64,000 nt of DNA from an uncultured Oscillospiraceae bacterium (GTDB lineage Bacteria; Bacillota; Clostridia; Oscillospirales; Oscillospiraceae). Location: NCBI GenBank assembly GCA_902497145.1, contig CABVDR010000008.1, forward strand, positions 1 to 64,000, written 5' to 3'. The notes beneath the pieces were generated by a model, which did no database searches, was not told the origin of the DNA, and saw only the letters and a program-made list of their open reading frames with translations. The position numbers and the translations under genes were made by a program. Each line of letters begins with the position of its first letter. The stretch's first letter is position 1. Shown here in pieces: positions 16,741-25,813 of the stretch.

Positions 16741-17886
16741 TTATCCCGCCATCAAAAGTTCCTTCAGCATCCGCTTCAGGATCCCAGGCGTGGTCAGCCG
16801 CTGGACCTCCTGACTGGAAATAATGGAGACCGTATCCCGCGTCTCACCGTTCACCAAAATTTCCAGTTCGCCCACCTTCTGCCCTGCCTCTACCGGAGCT
16901 TCCAGGTCCTGGGCCAGGGTCAGTTTGGTGGTAACGCTCCCCTCTTCGCCCTTGCGCACCAGCACCCGGCACTCCCGCTCCAGCTCAGGCTGGATTTGCC
17001 CCACGGTACCCAGCAGAACCGGGATGGGCGCCAGCGGACTTTCTGGATAGACCTGCATAAGTGTATACGCCCCAAAGCCGTAGTCCAGCATGGCCTTGGC
17101 GTCCTCAAAGCGGTCGGCCGCGGTGGGAGCCGCCATGACCACGGCGATGAGCTCCATACCGTCCCGCTCCGCGGTGGCGGACATGCAATAAAGCGCCGAG
17201 TCGGTAGAACCTGTCTTCAGGCCGGTAGTCCCCTCATAAAAACGCACCAGTCGGTTGGTATTGGTCAGGCCGAAGGCTCCGTCCCGGATGGAGTCCATCC
17301 AGATGGTGGTGTACTCCCGGATACCAGGGTGGTGAAGGATCAGCTCCCGGGACATGAGGGCTATATCGTAGGCGGTAGTCACATGGCCGGCGGCGGGCAG
17401 GCCGGTACAGTTGACGAAGTTGGTATCCGCCATACCCAGCTCCTGGGCCCGCTGGTTCATCTGCTGGACAAAGGCACTTTCACTGCCCGCCAGGTACTCC
17501 GCCATGGCCACGGTGGCATCATTGCCGGAAACTACGGTGATACACTTCAGAAGCTCTCCCACCGTCATCTGCTCCCCTTCTTTCAGGTACACCTGGGAGC
17601 CCCCCATGCCCGAGGCCCGGGCAGAGACGGTAACTACATCCTCCCGGCTGATGCGGCCGCTGTCCAGGGCCTCCATGATGAGCAGCAAAGTCATCACCTT
17701 GGTGACGCTGGCCGGCTCCATCTGCCGCTTGGCCTCTTTTTCATATAAGATCGTCCCGGTCTCCTTCTCCATCAGCACCGCCGATGGCGCGCTCAGCTCC
17801 AGCGGAGACGGGGCGGCGGCCTCCTGGGCCGACGCCGTACCGGTGAGCAGCAGCACTGCCAGCACCAGGGACCCGATTCGTTTCAT
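16741..17886 (-). CDS. D-alanyl-D-alanine carboxypeptidase (DacF/PBP5-like)
   Basis: 381 residues. A serine S11 peptidase that trims the terminal D-Ala from peptidoglycan stem peptides outside the membrane. A signal peptide (MKRIGSLVLAVLLLTGTASA) is followed by the three active-site motifs: SVTK (nucleophile Ser), SGN and KTG (GLKTGSTDS). A C-terminal PBP5-type beta-domain and a short amphipathic end follow, as in membrane-peripheral carboxypeptidases. An AGGCACAG stretch precedes the ATG. It is the left neighbour of the phage-like cluster and is transcribed away from it. Confidence 0.93.
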   Translation of the reverse strand: MKRIGSLVLAVLLLTGTASAQEAAAPSPLELSAPSAVLMEKETGTILYEKEAKRQMEPASVTKVMTLLLIMEALDSGRISREDVVTVSARASGMGGSQVYLKEGEQMTVGELLKCITVVSGNDATVAMAEYLAGSESAFVQQMNQRAQELGMADTNFVNCTGLPAAGHVTTAYDIALMSRELILHHPGIREYTTIWMDSIRDGAFGLTNTNRLVRFYEGTTGLKTGSTDSALYCMSATAERDGMELIAVVMAAPTAADRFEDAKAMLDYGFGAYTLMQVYPESPLAPIPVLLGTVGQIQPELERECRVLVRKGEEGSVTTKLTLAQDLEAPVEAGQKVGELEILVNGETRDTVSIISSQEVQRLTTPGILKRMLKELLMAG

Positions 17887-18051
17887 ATCGCTGTGCCTCC
17901 CTATCGGTATTTCAAGTGGTATGCGATGACAGGATGTGACAGCGGAGAGGCTTCTATACCGAAGAGCAGGGCGGTAAATTTTTCAGTTTTTTCATATGTG
18001 ACGTGAAGTGTACAACTTTTTGCCCCTTCCCCCCTGGGGTAGAGGAGGGAT
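17887..18051. promoter_or_regulatory. Divergent region before the phage-like cluster
   Basis: A 165-bp AT-richer spacer between the leftward carboxypeptidase gene and the rightward terminase genes. It should hold both promoters, but neither a consensus -35/-10 pair nor a clear operator dyad for the phage cluster is visible. No repressor gene adjoins it. Confidence 0.4.
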
Positions 18052-18354
18052 GTGGTGAAACGAAACAAAAAACCGCTGGATCGGGAACAGCTGCTGGAGC
18101 AGATGCGGACCCTGGCCTGCGCCAAGGTGAACGACGCAGTAAAGCTGGCCTATCTGCCCGAGGAGGAGCGGGAGGCCATCGGCAACCTGGACCTGTCCGC
18201 CCTGATCGAGTTTCGGCGCAGCGGAGCGGGAACGGTGGAGCTGAAATTCGCCGACCGGATGAAGGCCCTGGAGCGGCTGCTGGAGCTGAGCGGGCCCAGC
18301 AGTGAGGAGCAGCTGGACTCCCTTTTCCAGCGCATGGAGGACGAGGAGGAATGA
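18052..18354 (+). CDS. Putative terminase small subunit (XtmA-like)
   Basis: 100 residues, starting at GTG 18052 after AGAGGAGGGAT (the next codon is also GTG). The sequence is highly charged and helical, without a recognisable catalytic motif. It lies directly before the terminase large subunit and overlaps it by 4 bp (ATGA), the usual place of the DNA-recognition subunit. The assignment rests mainly on position and size; an unrelated small DNA-binding protein is possible. Confidence 0.6.
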   Translation: MVKRNKKPLDREQLLEQMRTLACAKVNDAVKLAYLPEEEREAIGNLDLSALIEFRRSGAGTVELKFADRMKALERLLELSGPSSEEQLDSLFQRMEDEEE

Positions 18355-19607
18355 AGCCGCTCATCTTCTCCAAAAAGCAGCGGCGGGTGCTCACCTGGTG
18401 GCGGCCCAGCTCCCCGGACCAAAATAAGCAGGCCATTATCTGCGACGGAGCGGTGCGCAGCGGCAAGACCCTATGCACTGGCCTGTCCTTCTTCTGCTGG
18501 GCCATGAGCTGCTTTCAGGGAAAAACCTTCGCCCTGTGCGGCAAGTCCATTCCCTCGGTGCGGCGCAATCTTCTCAGCGAACTGCTGCCTATTCTGAGAC
18601 GTCTGGGCTTCTCCTGCCGGGAGCGGACCTCCCGCAACCAGCTCACTGTCACCATGGGCCGCCGCAGCAACACCTTCTACTTCTTCGGCGGTCTGGATGA
18701 GCGCTCCGCCGCTCTGGTTCAGGGCATCACCCTGGCCGGGGCACTGCTGGATGAGGTGGCTCTGATGCCCCGCTCCTTTGTGGAGCAGGTGTGCGCCAGG
18801 TGCTCGGTGGAGGGGAGCAAGCTGTGGTTCTCCTGCAATCCGGAGAGCCCCGCCCACTGGTTTTACCAGGAGTGGATCTTAAAGGCCGAGGAGAAAAAGG
18901 CGCTGCGCCTGTCCTTTGCCATGACGGACAACCCCAGCCTCTCCCCCGCTATGCTGGAGCGCTACCGCACCCTGTTCCAGGGGGCATTCTACCGCCGGTT
19001 TGTACTGGGAGAGTGGGTAAACGCGGAGGGCCTGGTGTACGACTTTTTCTCCCAGGACCTGGTGCGGGAGCCTCCTCTGGACGTATCTGGCCCCTTCTAT
19101 GTCTCCTGTGACTATGGGACGGTGAATCCCACCTCTATGGGACTGTGGGGCCGCCGGAACGGGGTTTGGTACCGGCTGGAGGAGTACTACTACAACTCCC
19201 GTCAGGCACGCAGGCAGAAAACCGACCAGGAGTATGCCGACGATTTAGAGGCCCTGGTGAAAGGCCGCCCCCTGGGGGCGGTGGTGGTGGACCCCTCTGC
19301 CGCCAGCTTCATGGAGGTGCTGCGGCGGCGGGGACTGCCGGTGCGGAAAGCCAACAACGATGTGCTCTCCGGCATTCGCGTCACCGCCCAGCTGCTCAAA
19401 GAAGGAAAGCTGGTCATCTGCTCACCCTGCCGGGACGCTATCCGGGAGTTTGGCCTGTACCGTTGGGACACCAGCGGCAGCGGCGGCGACCGGGTGGTAA
19501 AAGAACACGACCACGCCATGGATGACATCCGCTACTTTGCCGCTACCGTTGCCACCGGAACTTCCGGCGGCTTTTTCGCCGGCAGTGTGGAGCGGACCGG
19601 ATTTTAG
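18351..19607 (+). CDS. Phage terminase large subunit (PBSX XtmB-like)
   Basis: 418 residues. The packaging ATPase and nuclease that pumps DNA into proheads. The Walker A motif GAVRSGKT spans residues 33-40 and the Walker B motif ALLDE residues 131-135. The C-terminal RNase H-like nuclease has acidic residues in CDYGTVNPTSMGLWG, VVDPSAASF and HDHAMDDIRYFA. All key residues are present, so the protein looks active. The start overlaps the previous stop. It is the best single marker that the cluster was a packaging phage and not only a tailocin. Confidence 0.93.
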   Translation: MKPLIFSKKQRRVLTWWRPSSPDQNKQAIICDGAVRSGKTLCTGLSFFCWAMSCFQGKTFALCGKSIPSVRRNLLSELLPILRRLGFSCRERTSRNQLTVTMGRRSNTFYFFGGLDERSAALVQGITLAGALLDEVALMPRSFVEQVCARCSVEGSKLWFSCNPESPAHWFYQEWILKAEEKKALRLSFAMTDNPSLSPAMLERYRTLFQGAFYRRFVLGEWVNAEGLVYDFFSQDLVREPPLDVSGPFYVSCDYGTVNPTSMGLWGRRNGVWYRLEEYYYNSRQARRQKTDQEYADDLEALVKGRPLGAVVVDPSAASFMEVLRRRGLPVRKANNDVLSGIRVTAQLLKEGKLVICSPCRDAIREFGLYRWDTSGSGGDRVVKEHDHAMDDIRYFAATVATGTSGGFFAGSVERTGF

Positions 19608-19674
19608 CCTACTCCAGTCTATGGGACAGGTCCCTGCAATACAACCGGGAATGGTTTGAAAAGGAGGAAGATAC

Positions 19675-20817
19675 TTGAAATGGTTTGAGAAGAAGAAACC
19701 GGCCATAAAGCCCCCTCAGGTCCAGCTGCGGGACTGGGAGCGCCACCCCTTTGGGGTACTGGATCAGTATGTGCCCCTGCGAAACGGAGAGATCACCCTC
19801 TACCGCTCCATCCGGGAGGCTGTGCCCATTCTGGACGCGGCCATCTGGAAGCTGGTACGGCTGTGCGGTGGGGTACAGATCCGCTGCGCCGACACCCGGG
19901 CGCAGCAGGGGCTCAGCCGCTTTCTGGCCACCGTGGACACTGGCCGGGGCCAGCAGGGCATCCAGTCCTTTTTGGACCAGTACCTGGACTGCATGATCAC
20001 CTGCGGCCAGGGGGTGGGCGAAATTGTACTGGATCCCCAGGGCAAGTCCATTGCCGCCCTGCTGTGTGCCGACCCTGCTCTGGTGGAGATCCGAGAGGGG
20101 GACTCCCCTCTGGACTTCCGCCTGTGTGTGCGGGAGGACGGGGGCGAGCCCAAAGAGCTGCCCTGGCAGCAGCTGTTGCTCTTTACCCCCTTCCAGCCGG
20201 AGGCGGAGCACCCCTATGGGGTATCCATGCTGCGCTCCATGCCCTTTCTCACCGGGGTGCTGCTGAAGATTTATCAGGCGTTGGGCCAGAACTGGGAGCG
20301 GGTGGGCAACCTGCGCTTTGCAGTGGTGTGCAAGCCTGACGAGAACAGCCCTCTCTCCGCTCAGGAGCGAGGCGAGCAGGTGGCCAGCCAGTGGTCCCAA
20401 GCCATGCAGTCCTCCCGCCAGGGGGCGGTGCGGGACTTTGTGGCCGTGGGCGACGTGGACATTAAGGTCATTGGCGCGGACAACCAGATTTTGGACAGCG
20501 AGGTGCCGGTGCGGCAGATTCTGGAGCAGCTGGTGGCCAAAACCGGCATTCCCCCCTTCCTGCTGGGCCTGTCCTGGTCGTCCACCGAGCGCATGAGCGC
20601 CCAGCAGGCAGACCTGATGACCAGCGAGATTACCGCCATCCGCCGCAGCCTGGAGCCCATCCTCCGGCGGATCTGCCGGCTGTGGCTGCGCCTGGGAGGC
20701 TACGATGACCAGGTAACCATCGACTGGGAGGACATCAACCTCCAGGACATTGTGGAAGAGGCCCGGGCTCAGCTGCTCCACGCCCAGGCCAATGAAATTG
20801 GGAGGGAAGCGAGTTGA
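19675..20817 (+). CDS. Phage portal protein
   Basis: 380 residues, TTG start at 19675 with AAAGGAGG 9 nt upstream. Portal proteins form the dodecameric ring through which DNA enters the head and to which the tail attaches. Evidence is the position between terminase and protease, the size, and portal-like segments (RSIREAVPILDAAIWKLVRLCGG near residues 44-66; FLLGLSWSSTERMSAQQADLMTSEITAIRRSLEP in the C-terminal third, the usual clip/stem region). The stop overlaps the next TTG start by 4 bp. XkdE is the PBSX counterpart. Confidence 0.83.
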   Translation: MKWFEKKKPAIKPPQVQLRDWERHPFGVLDQYVPLRNGEITLYRSIREAVPILDAAIWKLVRLCGGVQIRCADTRAQQGLSRFLATVDTGRGQQGIQSFLDQYLDCMITCGQGVGEIVLDPQGKSIAALLCADPALVEIREGDSPLDFRLCVREDGGEPKELPWQQLLLFTPFQPEAEHPYGVSMLRSMPFLTGVLLKIYQALGQNWERVGNLRFAVVCKPDENSPLSAQERGEQVASQWSQAMQSSRQGAVRDFVAVGDVDIKVIGADNQILDSEVPVRQILEQLVAKTGIPPFLLGLSWSSTERMSAQQADLMTSEITAIRRSLEPILRRICRLWLRLGGYDDQVTIDWEDINLQDIVEEARAQLLHAQANEIGREAS

Positions 20818-21746
20818 ACATTACCAAGACCGCCCTGGCCTTGCAGGAGGCCGAGGGGGTAAGCCAGGAGGAGCTGGAGCTCATCAACACCTGGAGCAAA
20901 AAGCCCCTCACCGCCCAGGAGGTGTACGTCTTCTCGGTGCGGCTGTGCGACAACGAGGTGGACCGGGACCATGAGCGGTTCCCCGGGGAAACGCTGGAGG
21001 CTCTGGCCCCTATGTTTTTGGGCAAGAGCGGCATTTTTGACCACAACTGGTCGGCCCGCAATCAGGCCGCCCGGATCTTCTCCGCCCAGGTCATTCAGGA
21101 GCCGGAGCGGGTCACTCAGGCGGGCGACCCCTACTGCTGGCTGAAGGCCCGGGCCTACATGGTGCGTACCGACGACAACCGGGGTCTCATCGCTGAGATC
21201 GACGGCGGCATCAAAAAGGAAGTGAGTGTGGGCTGTGCGGTGAAGCGCCGGGTGTGCTCCATCTGCGGCGAGGAGGCCGGGGCAGGCTGCGGCCACCAGC
21301 CTGGGCAGGTCTACGACGGAACACTGTGCTATCTCAGTCTGGAGGAGCCTGTGGACGCCTACGAATTTTCCTTTGTGGCTGTCCCCGCCCAGCCCCAGGC
21401 CGGTGTGGTGAAGGCCATGGGCGTGAAGCACTATGAGACCCTCAAGGAACTGCTGGCCGACTACCCCCGCTTTGCCGGGGAGGTGGAGGCACTGAAAGCC
21501 CAGGCGGAGCTGGGGGCTCGTGCACTCAAGGAGCTGCGGCAGGATGTGGTACGGCTGGCCGCTCTGGCTGACCCCCAGGCAGACATGAAGATGCTGCGTG
21601 GGATGGCCCAGCGGCTGGAGGAGCCAGAACTGCGGGAGCTTCAGCGGCTCTACGGCCAGAAGGCGGCCAAGAACTATCCCTTGCAGCTGCCCTATTCACA
21701 AAAGCCCCAGTCCCTGTCCCAGGAGGACGGGGCCTTTCTGATTTGA
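20814..21746 (+). CDS. Putative prohead protease/scaffold (XkdF-like)
   Basis: 310 residues, TTG start overlapping the portal stop. Residues about 40-205 resemble an HK97-type serine prohead protease: a buried His in GIFDHNW, a candidate Ser in KKEVSVGC, and the closing EFSFVAVPAQPQAG strand. A C..C....C..H cluster (CSICGEEAGAGCGH) that could bind zinc is inserted in the middle. The C-terminal third is Glu/Leu-rich and helical, fitting a fused scaffold. It lies just before the decoration and capsid genes. Catalytic residues are inferred, not shown. Confidence 0.7.
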   Translation: MNITKTALALQEAEGVSQEELELINTWSKKPLTAQEVYVFSVRLCDNEVDRDHERFPGETLEALAPMFLGKSGIFDHNWSARNQAARIFSAQVIQEPERVTQAGDPYCWLKARAYMVRTDDNRGLIAEIDGGIKKEVSVGCAVKRRVCSICGEEAGAGCGHQPGQVYDGTLCYLSLEEPVDAYEFSFVAVPAQPQAGVVKAMGVKHYETLKELLADYPRFAGEVEALKAQAELGARALKELRQDVVRLAALADPQADMKMLRGMAQRLEEPELRELQRLYGQKAAKNYPLQLPYSQKPQSLSQEDGAFLI

Positions 21747-21779
21747 CCTAGACACTTCATTACTTAAGGAGGAACAAGC

Positions 21780-22124
21780 ATGAATCAGGTTTCGTTTGAA
21801 GAGATCGGCGCGGTGACTGCCACCTTTATGGCCAAGGAGGACGTGGTCCCCGGCCAGGTAGTCAAGATCACCGATGACGGCCAGGTGGGCGCGTGCAGTG
21901 ACAACGACGCATTCTGCGGTCTGGCTCTGTCCAACCGCAAAGGTTTTGCCGGGGTGCAGGTGAAGGGCTTTATGACCCTGCCTATCTCCGGCTCGGTGAA
22001 CCTGGGCCAGGTGGTCCTGGCTGCCGACGGCACCGGCAAGGTGAAGGCTTCCTCTTCCACCGGCGTGACTGCCCTGGTGGTCGCTGTGGATGATGCCGCC
22101 CACACCGCCGTGGTGTGCCTGTAA
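21780..22124 (+). CDS. Capsid decoration/stabilisation protein (DUF2190-like)
   Basis: 114 residues, with a GGAGG site before ATG 21780. The small Gly/Val-rich beta fold (VVPGQVVKITDDGQVGACSDNDAFCGLAL) is typical of DUF2190/gpD-like proteins that bind the outer capsid. It lies between protease and major capsid genes. An extra decoration protein implies pressure to hold a filled head. Confidence 0.65.
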   Translation: MNQVSFEEIGAVTATFMAKEDVVPGQVVKITDDGQVGACSDNDAFCGLALSNRKGFAGVQVKGFMTLPISGSVNLGQVVLAADGTGKVKASSSTGVTALVVAVDDAAHTAVVCL

Positions 22125-22147
22125 ATTTGAAAGGAGCGTGGGAAATT

Positions 22148-23167
22148 ATGGCCAATCGTTATGACACTTTGAAGCTGGAGAAAGGCATGTATCAGGAGGC
22201 GGGCAGCACCTTTACCCAGGTACTGGAGCGCCTGGACCCCTCCGAGCAGTACAAAGGCACCAGTCTGGAGGGACTGGACGCCTTTCAGCGCCAGCTCAAG
22301 CGCTTTGACATCAAGGTAAAGGGCGCTGGCTGCGACGCGGTGGAGAAGTTCTTCCGCACCGCCGACGCCGCCGTCCTTTTCCCCGAGTACATCGCCCGGT
22401 CCGTGCGCCAGGGCATGGATGAGAGCAACCTCATTCCCTCCATCACCGCCGCCACCACCAACTTTGACGGCATGGACTACCGCTCCATCGCCTCCCAGGC
22501 CGGCGGCGAGGAGAAGGAGCTGCGGGCGGTAGACGAGGGCGCCGCTATCCCCAGCACCACCATTAAGGTACAGGCTAACCTCATTAAGCTGCACAAGCGG
22601 GGCCGCATGCTGGTGGCCTCCTACGAGTCGGTGCGCTACCGCAAGCTGGATCTGTTCTCTGTCACTCTGCGGCAGATCGGCGCCCACATCGCCCAGATGC
22701 TGCTCGCTGACGGCGTGGATGTGCTCATCAACGGCGACGGCAACGACAATGCCGCCGACGTGTTCACCACTGCCTCCTCCGATACCCTGACCTACGACGA
22801 CCTGGTGGACTTCTGGGCCAAGTTTGAGCCCTACGAGATGAACACCCTGCTGGTGAGCCCCGACGTGATGGTGAAGCTCCTGAAGCTCCCCGAGTTCCAG
22901 AATCCCCTCACCGGCCTCAACTTCCAGGGCACCGGTAAGCTGTCCACTCCCCTGGGCGCCAACCTGCTGCGCACCAGCGTGCTGCCCGAGAAGACGGCGG
23001 TGGGTCTGGACAAGCGTTACGCTTTGGAGCTCATTCAGGGCAGCGACGTGATGGTGGAGTACGACAAGCTCATTGACCGCCAGCTGGAGCGGGCGGCCAT
23101 CACCACCATCAGCGGCTTTGCGAAGATTTTCCAGGAGGCCTCCCATGTGCTGAAGGTGCAGGCATGA
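22148..23167 (+). CDS. Major capsid protein (XkdG-like)
   Basis: 339 residues; the ATG at 22148 is preferred because AAAGGAG lies upstream; an in-frame GTG at 22115 sits inside the previous gene. The protein has HK97-fold capsid features: an N-terminal helical arm, then FFRTADAAVLFPEYIARSVRQGM, a stretch around RAVDEGAAIPSTTI, and IAQMLLADGVDVLINGDGN in the A/P-domain region. Context (protease and decoration before, connector after) is decisive. The 4-bp overlap with the next gene suggests coupling. Confidence 0.85.
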   Translation: MANRYDTLKLEKGMYQEAGSTFTQVLERLDPSEQYKGTSLEGLDAFQRQLKRFDIKVKGAGCDAVEKFFRTADAAVLFPEYIARSVRQGMDESNLIPSITAATTNFDGMDYRSIASQAGGEEKELRAVDEGAAIPSTTIKVQANLIKLHKRGRMLVASYESVRYRKLDLFSVTLRQIGAHIAQMLLADGVDVLINGDGNDNAADVFTTASSDTLTYDDLVDFWAKFEPYEMNTLLVSPDVMVKLLKLPEFQNPLTGLNFQGTGKLSTPLGANLLRTSVLPEKTAVGLDKRYALELIQGSDVMVEYDKLIDRQLERAAITTISGFAKIFQEASHVLKVQA

Positions 23168-23514
23168 CCGAGCAGATCATCGCTTTAGCCATCGCCATGG
23201 GCGCTTCCGAAAGCCAGCGCGAGATCCTGGAGCCCCTGTGTGCTGCGGCGGAGAGCGCTCTGGCGGCCCAGCTTCGGTCTGGGGTCACACCCCAGGACTG
23301 CGCCGACGCCTTTACGGTATGCGCGGCCTGGATGGCTCTGGACGGCCTGTATGCGGTGGGCGGCGGCGGAGAAGTGACCTCCTTCACCGCCGGAGATGTA
23401 TCCATTCAGACCGGAAGCGGGGGGAGTACCGGCAGTCTCACAGAGCAGATCCAGCGACTGATGGCTCCCTATCTGCAGAGCGGTGGCTTCTACTTTCAGG
23501 GGGTGACGGGATGA
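23164..23514 (+). CDS. Head-tail connector protein (gp6/XkdH-like)
   Basis: 116 residues. Mostly helical at the N-terminus, with the FTAGDVSIQTGSGGSTG stretch typical of small head-completion connectors that bind the portal ring. ATG overlaps the capsid stop (ATGA). Assigned mainly by order and size. Confidence 0.62.
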   Translation: MTEQIIALAIAMGASESQREILEPLCAAAESALAAQLRSGVTPQDCADAFTVCAAWMALDGLYAVGGGGEVTSFTAGDVSIQTGSGGSTGSLTEQIQRLMAPYLQSGGFYFQGVTG

Positions 23515-23849
23515 TGGATGGGGCCTGGGCCGCCCTGCTGGCCAAGTACGGCCAGCGGGTGGTTCTCCACCAGGGAGACAACACGGTGGACACCCACGCT
23601 TTCCTCCAGCCCATCCGGGAGAAGGGGCAGGCCCAGAGCCTGCCCTCTCCCCTGGGCTGGCAGCGGGAGGACCGGTTTTTATACCTGGGCGACCCCAACT
23701 GTCCCCTGTCTAACAACGGCGACTGGGTAGAGTTTGAGGGGAATGGCTTCGCCGTTACCTCCGCCCACCCGGTCTATGTGGGCGCCAGTGTATCCCATAT
23801 CTGGGCTGTGCTGCGGCCCAGGGATGCGCGAGAGGAGGCGGAGGGATGA
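23511..23849 (+). CDS. Head-closure/minor structural protein
   Basis: 112 residues; ATG 23511 overlaps the previous stop by 4 bp. The same frame stays open upstream inside the connector gene, but the overlapping ATG fits the operon style. The sequence is a compact beta-rich protein (VVLHQGDNTVDTHAFLQP, LYLGDPNCPL, HIWAVLRP). In PBSX order this is where the XkdI/gp16-like head-closure proteins lie. No diagnostic motif is seen. Confidence 0.6.
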   Translation: MMDGAWAALLAKYGQRVVLHQGDNTVDTHAFLQPIREKGQAQSLPSPLGWQREDRFLYLGDPNCPLSNNGDWVEFEGNGFAVTSAHPVYVGASVSHIWAVLRPRDAREEAEG

Positions 23850-24352
23850 GTACACCTATGGAACAGGCAGTGGAGGTACTGTGCCAGTATCTCCAGCAGC
23901 AGGAGCTGCCCGCTTGTACTGCCTGGCCTGTGGGGAGTCGACCCGAGTTGGAGGCACCGGTGATTGCGGTGTCTCTGCGGGGCTGCGAGACCACCCAAGC
24001 TGGTTTTTCCGGCTACCTGGGGCAGCGCCTCAACCCCGACACCCAGGTTTGGGAGGAGCGGTACGGCAAGACGGTACAGCTGACCTTTGGGCTGGATCTG
24101 TATGCCGCCCCTGGCACCGACCCCGCCGCTCTGGAACAGGTCTGGGCCGCTCTGGCTCAGGCCTGTCTGCCCCCCGGCCCCAAAGGGCTGACGGTGGGCG
24201 CTTTCTCCTGTGGAGAGACCGAATACAACCAGCAGGCCCGGCTGCTCAAGCGCCCGGCCCAGCTGGTATGCACTGCCCTGCTGGTGTCCAGCAGCACCCA
24301 GGAGCAGGGCGAGTTCCTGGACTTTGAGATTAGAGGGGAGAGAACCTTATGA
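23846..24352 (+). CDS. Tail terminator/completion protein
   Basis: 168 residues, overlapping both neighbours by 4 bp. It lies between head closure and tail sheath, the usual place of the tail terminator that caps the tube and joins it to the head. An alternation of short helices and strands is visible, but no firm motif. Function is inferred from order. Confidence 0.55.
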   Translation: MSTPMEQAVEVLCQYLQQQELPACTAWPVGSRPELEAPVIAVSLRGCETTQAGFSGYLGQRLNPDTQVWEERYGKTVQLTFGLDLYAAPGTDPAALEQVWAALAQACLPPGPKGLTVGAFSCGETEYNQQARLLKRPAQLVCTALLVSSSTQEQGEFLDFEIRGERTL

Positions 24353-25410
24353 ATTTGACCACTCATGAGCGTCCTGGTGTCTACTCCTCCTACGATGCCT
24401 CCACTCTGGTGCGGGGCAGCGGAGGACACAAGACGGTAGGACTGACGGCCATCAACTCGGTGGCGGACGCCGGTGTGCCTGTCACGGTGACCAGCTATGA
24501 GGCGGCAGTGGCCGCCTTTGGCAGTCAGGAGGGCAAGCAGGACATGGCGGAGCTGATCCGGATCGCCCTGCTCAACGGGGCCGCGGCCGTAGTGGCCGTC
24601 CCCGTGGCCAGCGAGGAGGGCTACGAGGCCGCCTTTGAGACGCTGGGCGGCGTGGAGAATATCAGCGTGATGCTGTGCGACAGCGCGGATCTGACGGTGC
24701 AGCAGGCTCTGCGGGACAGTGTGCTGTCCGCCAGTGCCGCCCGGCGGGAGCGCATCGCCGTGGTTGGCGCAGCTGCCAGCGAAGATGTGTCCGCCCTGGT
24801 GGAGCGGGCCAAGGGTCTTAACTGTGAGCGGGTGGTGCTGGTTGCTCCCGGTTCTGTGGACGGGGAGGACACCGCCCAGGATGGACTGAGCGCCGCGGCC
24901 GCCGTGGCAGGCGCCATTGCCGCTCAGTCTGACCCCGCTGTCCCTCTGGGTGGCGCAGAGCTGCTGGGCCTGAAGGGGCTGAGCGCGCAGTACAGCGACA
25001 ACGACATTGACCTGCTGGTGCGGGGCGGGGTAACCCCCTTGGAGAGTATCAGCGGTCAGATCAGCGTGGTACGGGGCGTGACCACCCGCACCACCAGCGG
25101 CGAGGTGGAGGACACCACCTGGCGGGAGCTGTCCACCATTCTCATTGTGGACGACGTGATCCCCACCCTGCGGGACAGCCTGCGCAGCAAGTTCCGCCGG
25201 GCCAAGAATACTTCCCAGAGCCGGGGGGCCATCCGCACCCAAGTGGTGTTGGAGCTGGAGAACAAAAAGACCCGGGAGATCATCACCGACTACGACCAGG
25301 TCACTGTCTCCGCCCACCCCGATGACCCCACCGTGTGCGTAGTGGAGTTCACCTTCACCGTCACCCACGGACTCAACCAGATCTGGCTGACCGCCCACAT
25401 CGTGATTTAA
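24349..25410 (+). CDS. Contractile tail sheath protein (XkdK-like)
   Basis: 353 residues. Forms the outer contractile tube of a myovirus-type tail. The N-terminus has the sheath signature ERPGVYSSYDAST near residues 7-19, the middle is an alpha/beta domain rich in Ala/Val, and the C-terminus (VTVSAHPDDPTVCVVEFTFTVTHGLNQIWLTAHI) is the conserved sheath assembly arm. Length is compact but typical for PBSX-like systems. It establishes that the cluster makes a contractile tail. Confidence 0.9.
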   Translation: MNLTTHERPGVYSSYDASTLVRGSGGHKTVGLTAINSVADAGVPVTVTSYEAAVAAFGSQEGKQDMAELIRIALLNGAAAVVAVPVASEEGYEAAFETLGGVENISVMLCDSADLTVQQALRDSVLSASAARRERIAVVGAAASEDVSALVERAKGLNCERVVLVAPGSVDGEDTAQDGLSAAAAVAGAIAAQSDPAVPLGGAELLGLKGLSAQYSDNDIDLLVRGGVTPLESISGQISVVRGVTTRTTSGEVEDTTWRELSTILIVDDVIPTLRDSLRSKFRRAKNTSQSRGAIRTQVVLELENKKTREIITDYDQVTVSAHPDDPTVCVVEFTFTVTHGLNQIWLTAHIVI

Positions 25411-25422
25411 GGAGGGATTCGT

Positions 25423-25812
25423 TTGAGCATTACTGGATTTCCTACCAGCAGCGACATCTACCTGGAGGTAGACGGTGTGAAGGTAGCGGTGGTACAGAGC
25501 TACTCCGCCCGCTCCGACAAGACCAGCCGGGCGGTGGAAGCCTTCGGCGAGGAGGAGCCTGTGGCCACCATTCCCGGCCAGACCAGCCACGTACTGGAGC
25601 TGAGCCGTCTCTACGCCACCGCCGAGGCGGTGCAGGACGGCATCGACTTTTACAGCCTGTCTGACTTCTCTCTGGTCATCTGCAAGCCAGACCGGAAGAT
25701 CGTCTACTCCGGCTGTCAGTGGTCCTCCATTCAGGAGGACGGCACCTTGGGCAACATGGTACTGGAGAAAGTGACCATTGTGGCCTCCAAGCGGCTGGAA
25801 ATGGAGGCATAA
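25423..25812 (+). CDS. Tail tube protein (XkdM-like)
   Basis: 129 residues, TTG start at 25423 with GGAGGG upstream. Short beta-rich protein (DIYLEVDGVKVAVVQSYSARSDKTSRAVEAFGEEEP...) directly after the sheath gene, the normal place of the inner tube protein. Size and pattern fit the XkdM family of tube proteins. Confidence 0.78.
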   Translation: MSITGFPTSSDIYLEVDGVKVAVVQSYSARSDKTSRAVEAFGEEEPVATIPGQTSHVLELSRLYATAEAVQDGIDFYSLSDFSLVICKPDRKIVYSGCQWSSIQEDGTLGNMVLEKVTIVASKRLEMEA

Positions 25813-25813
25813 G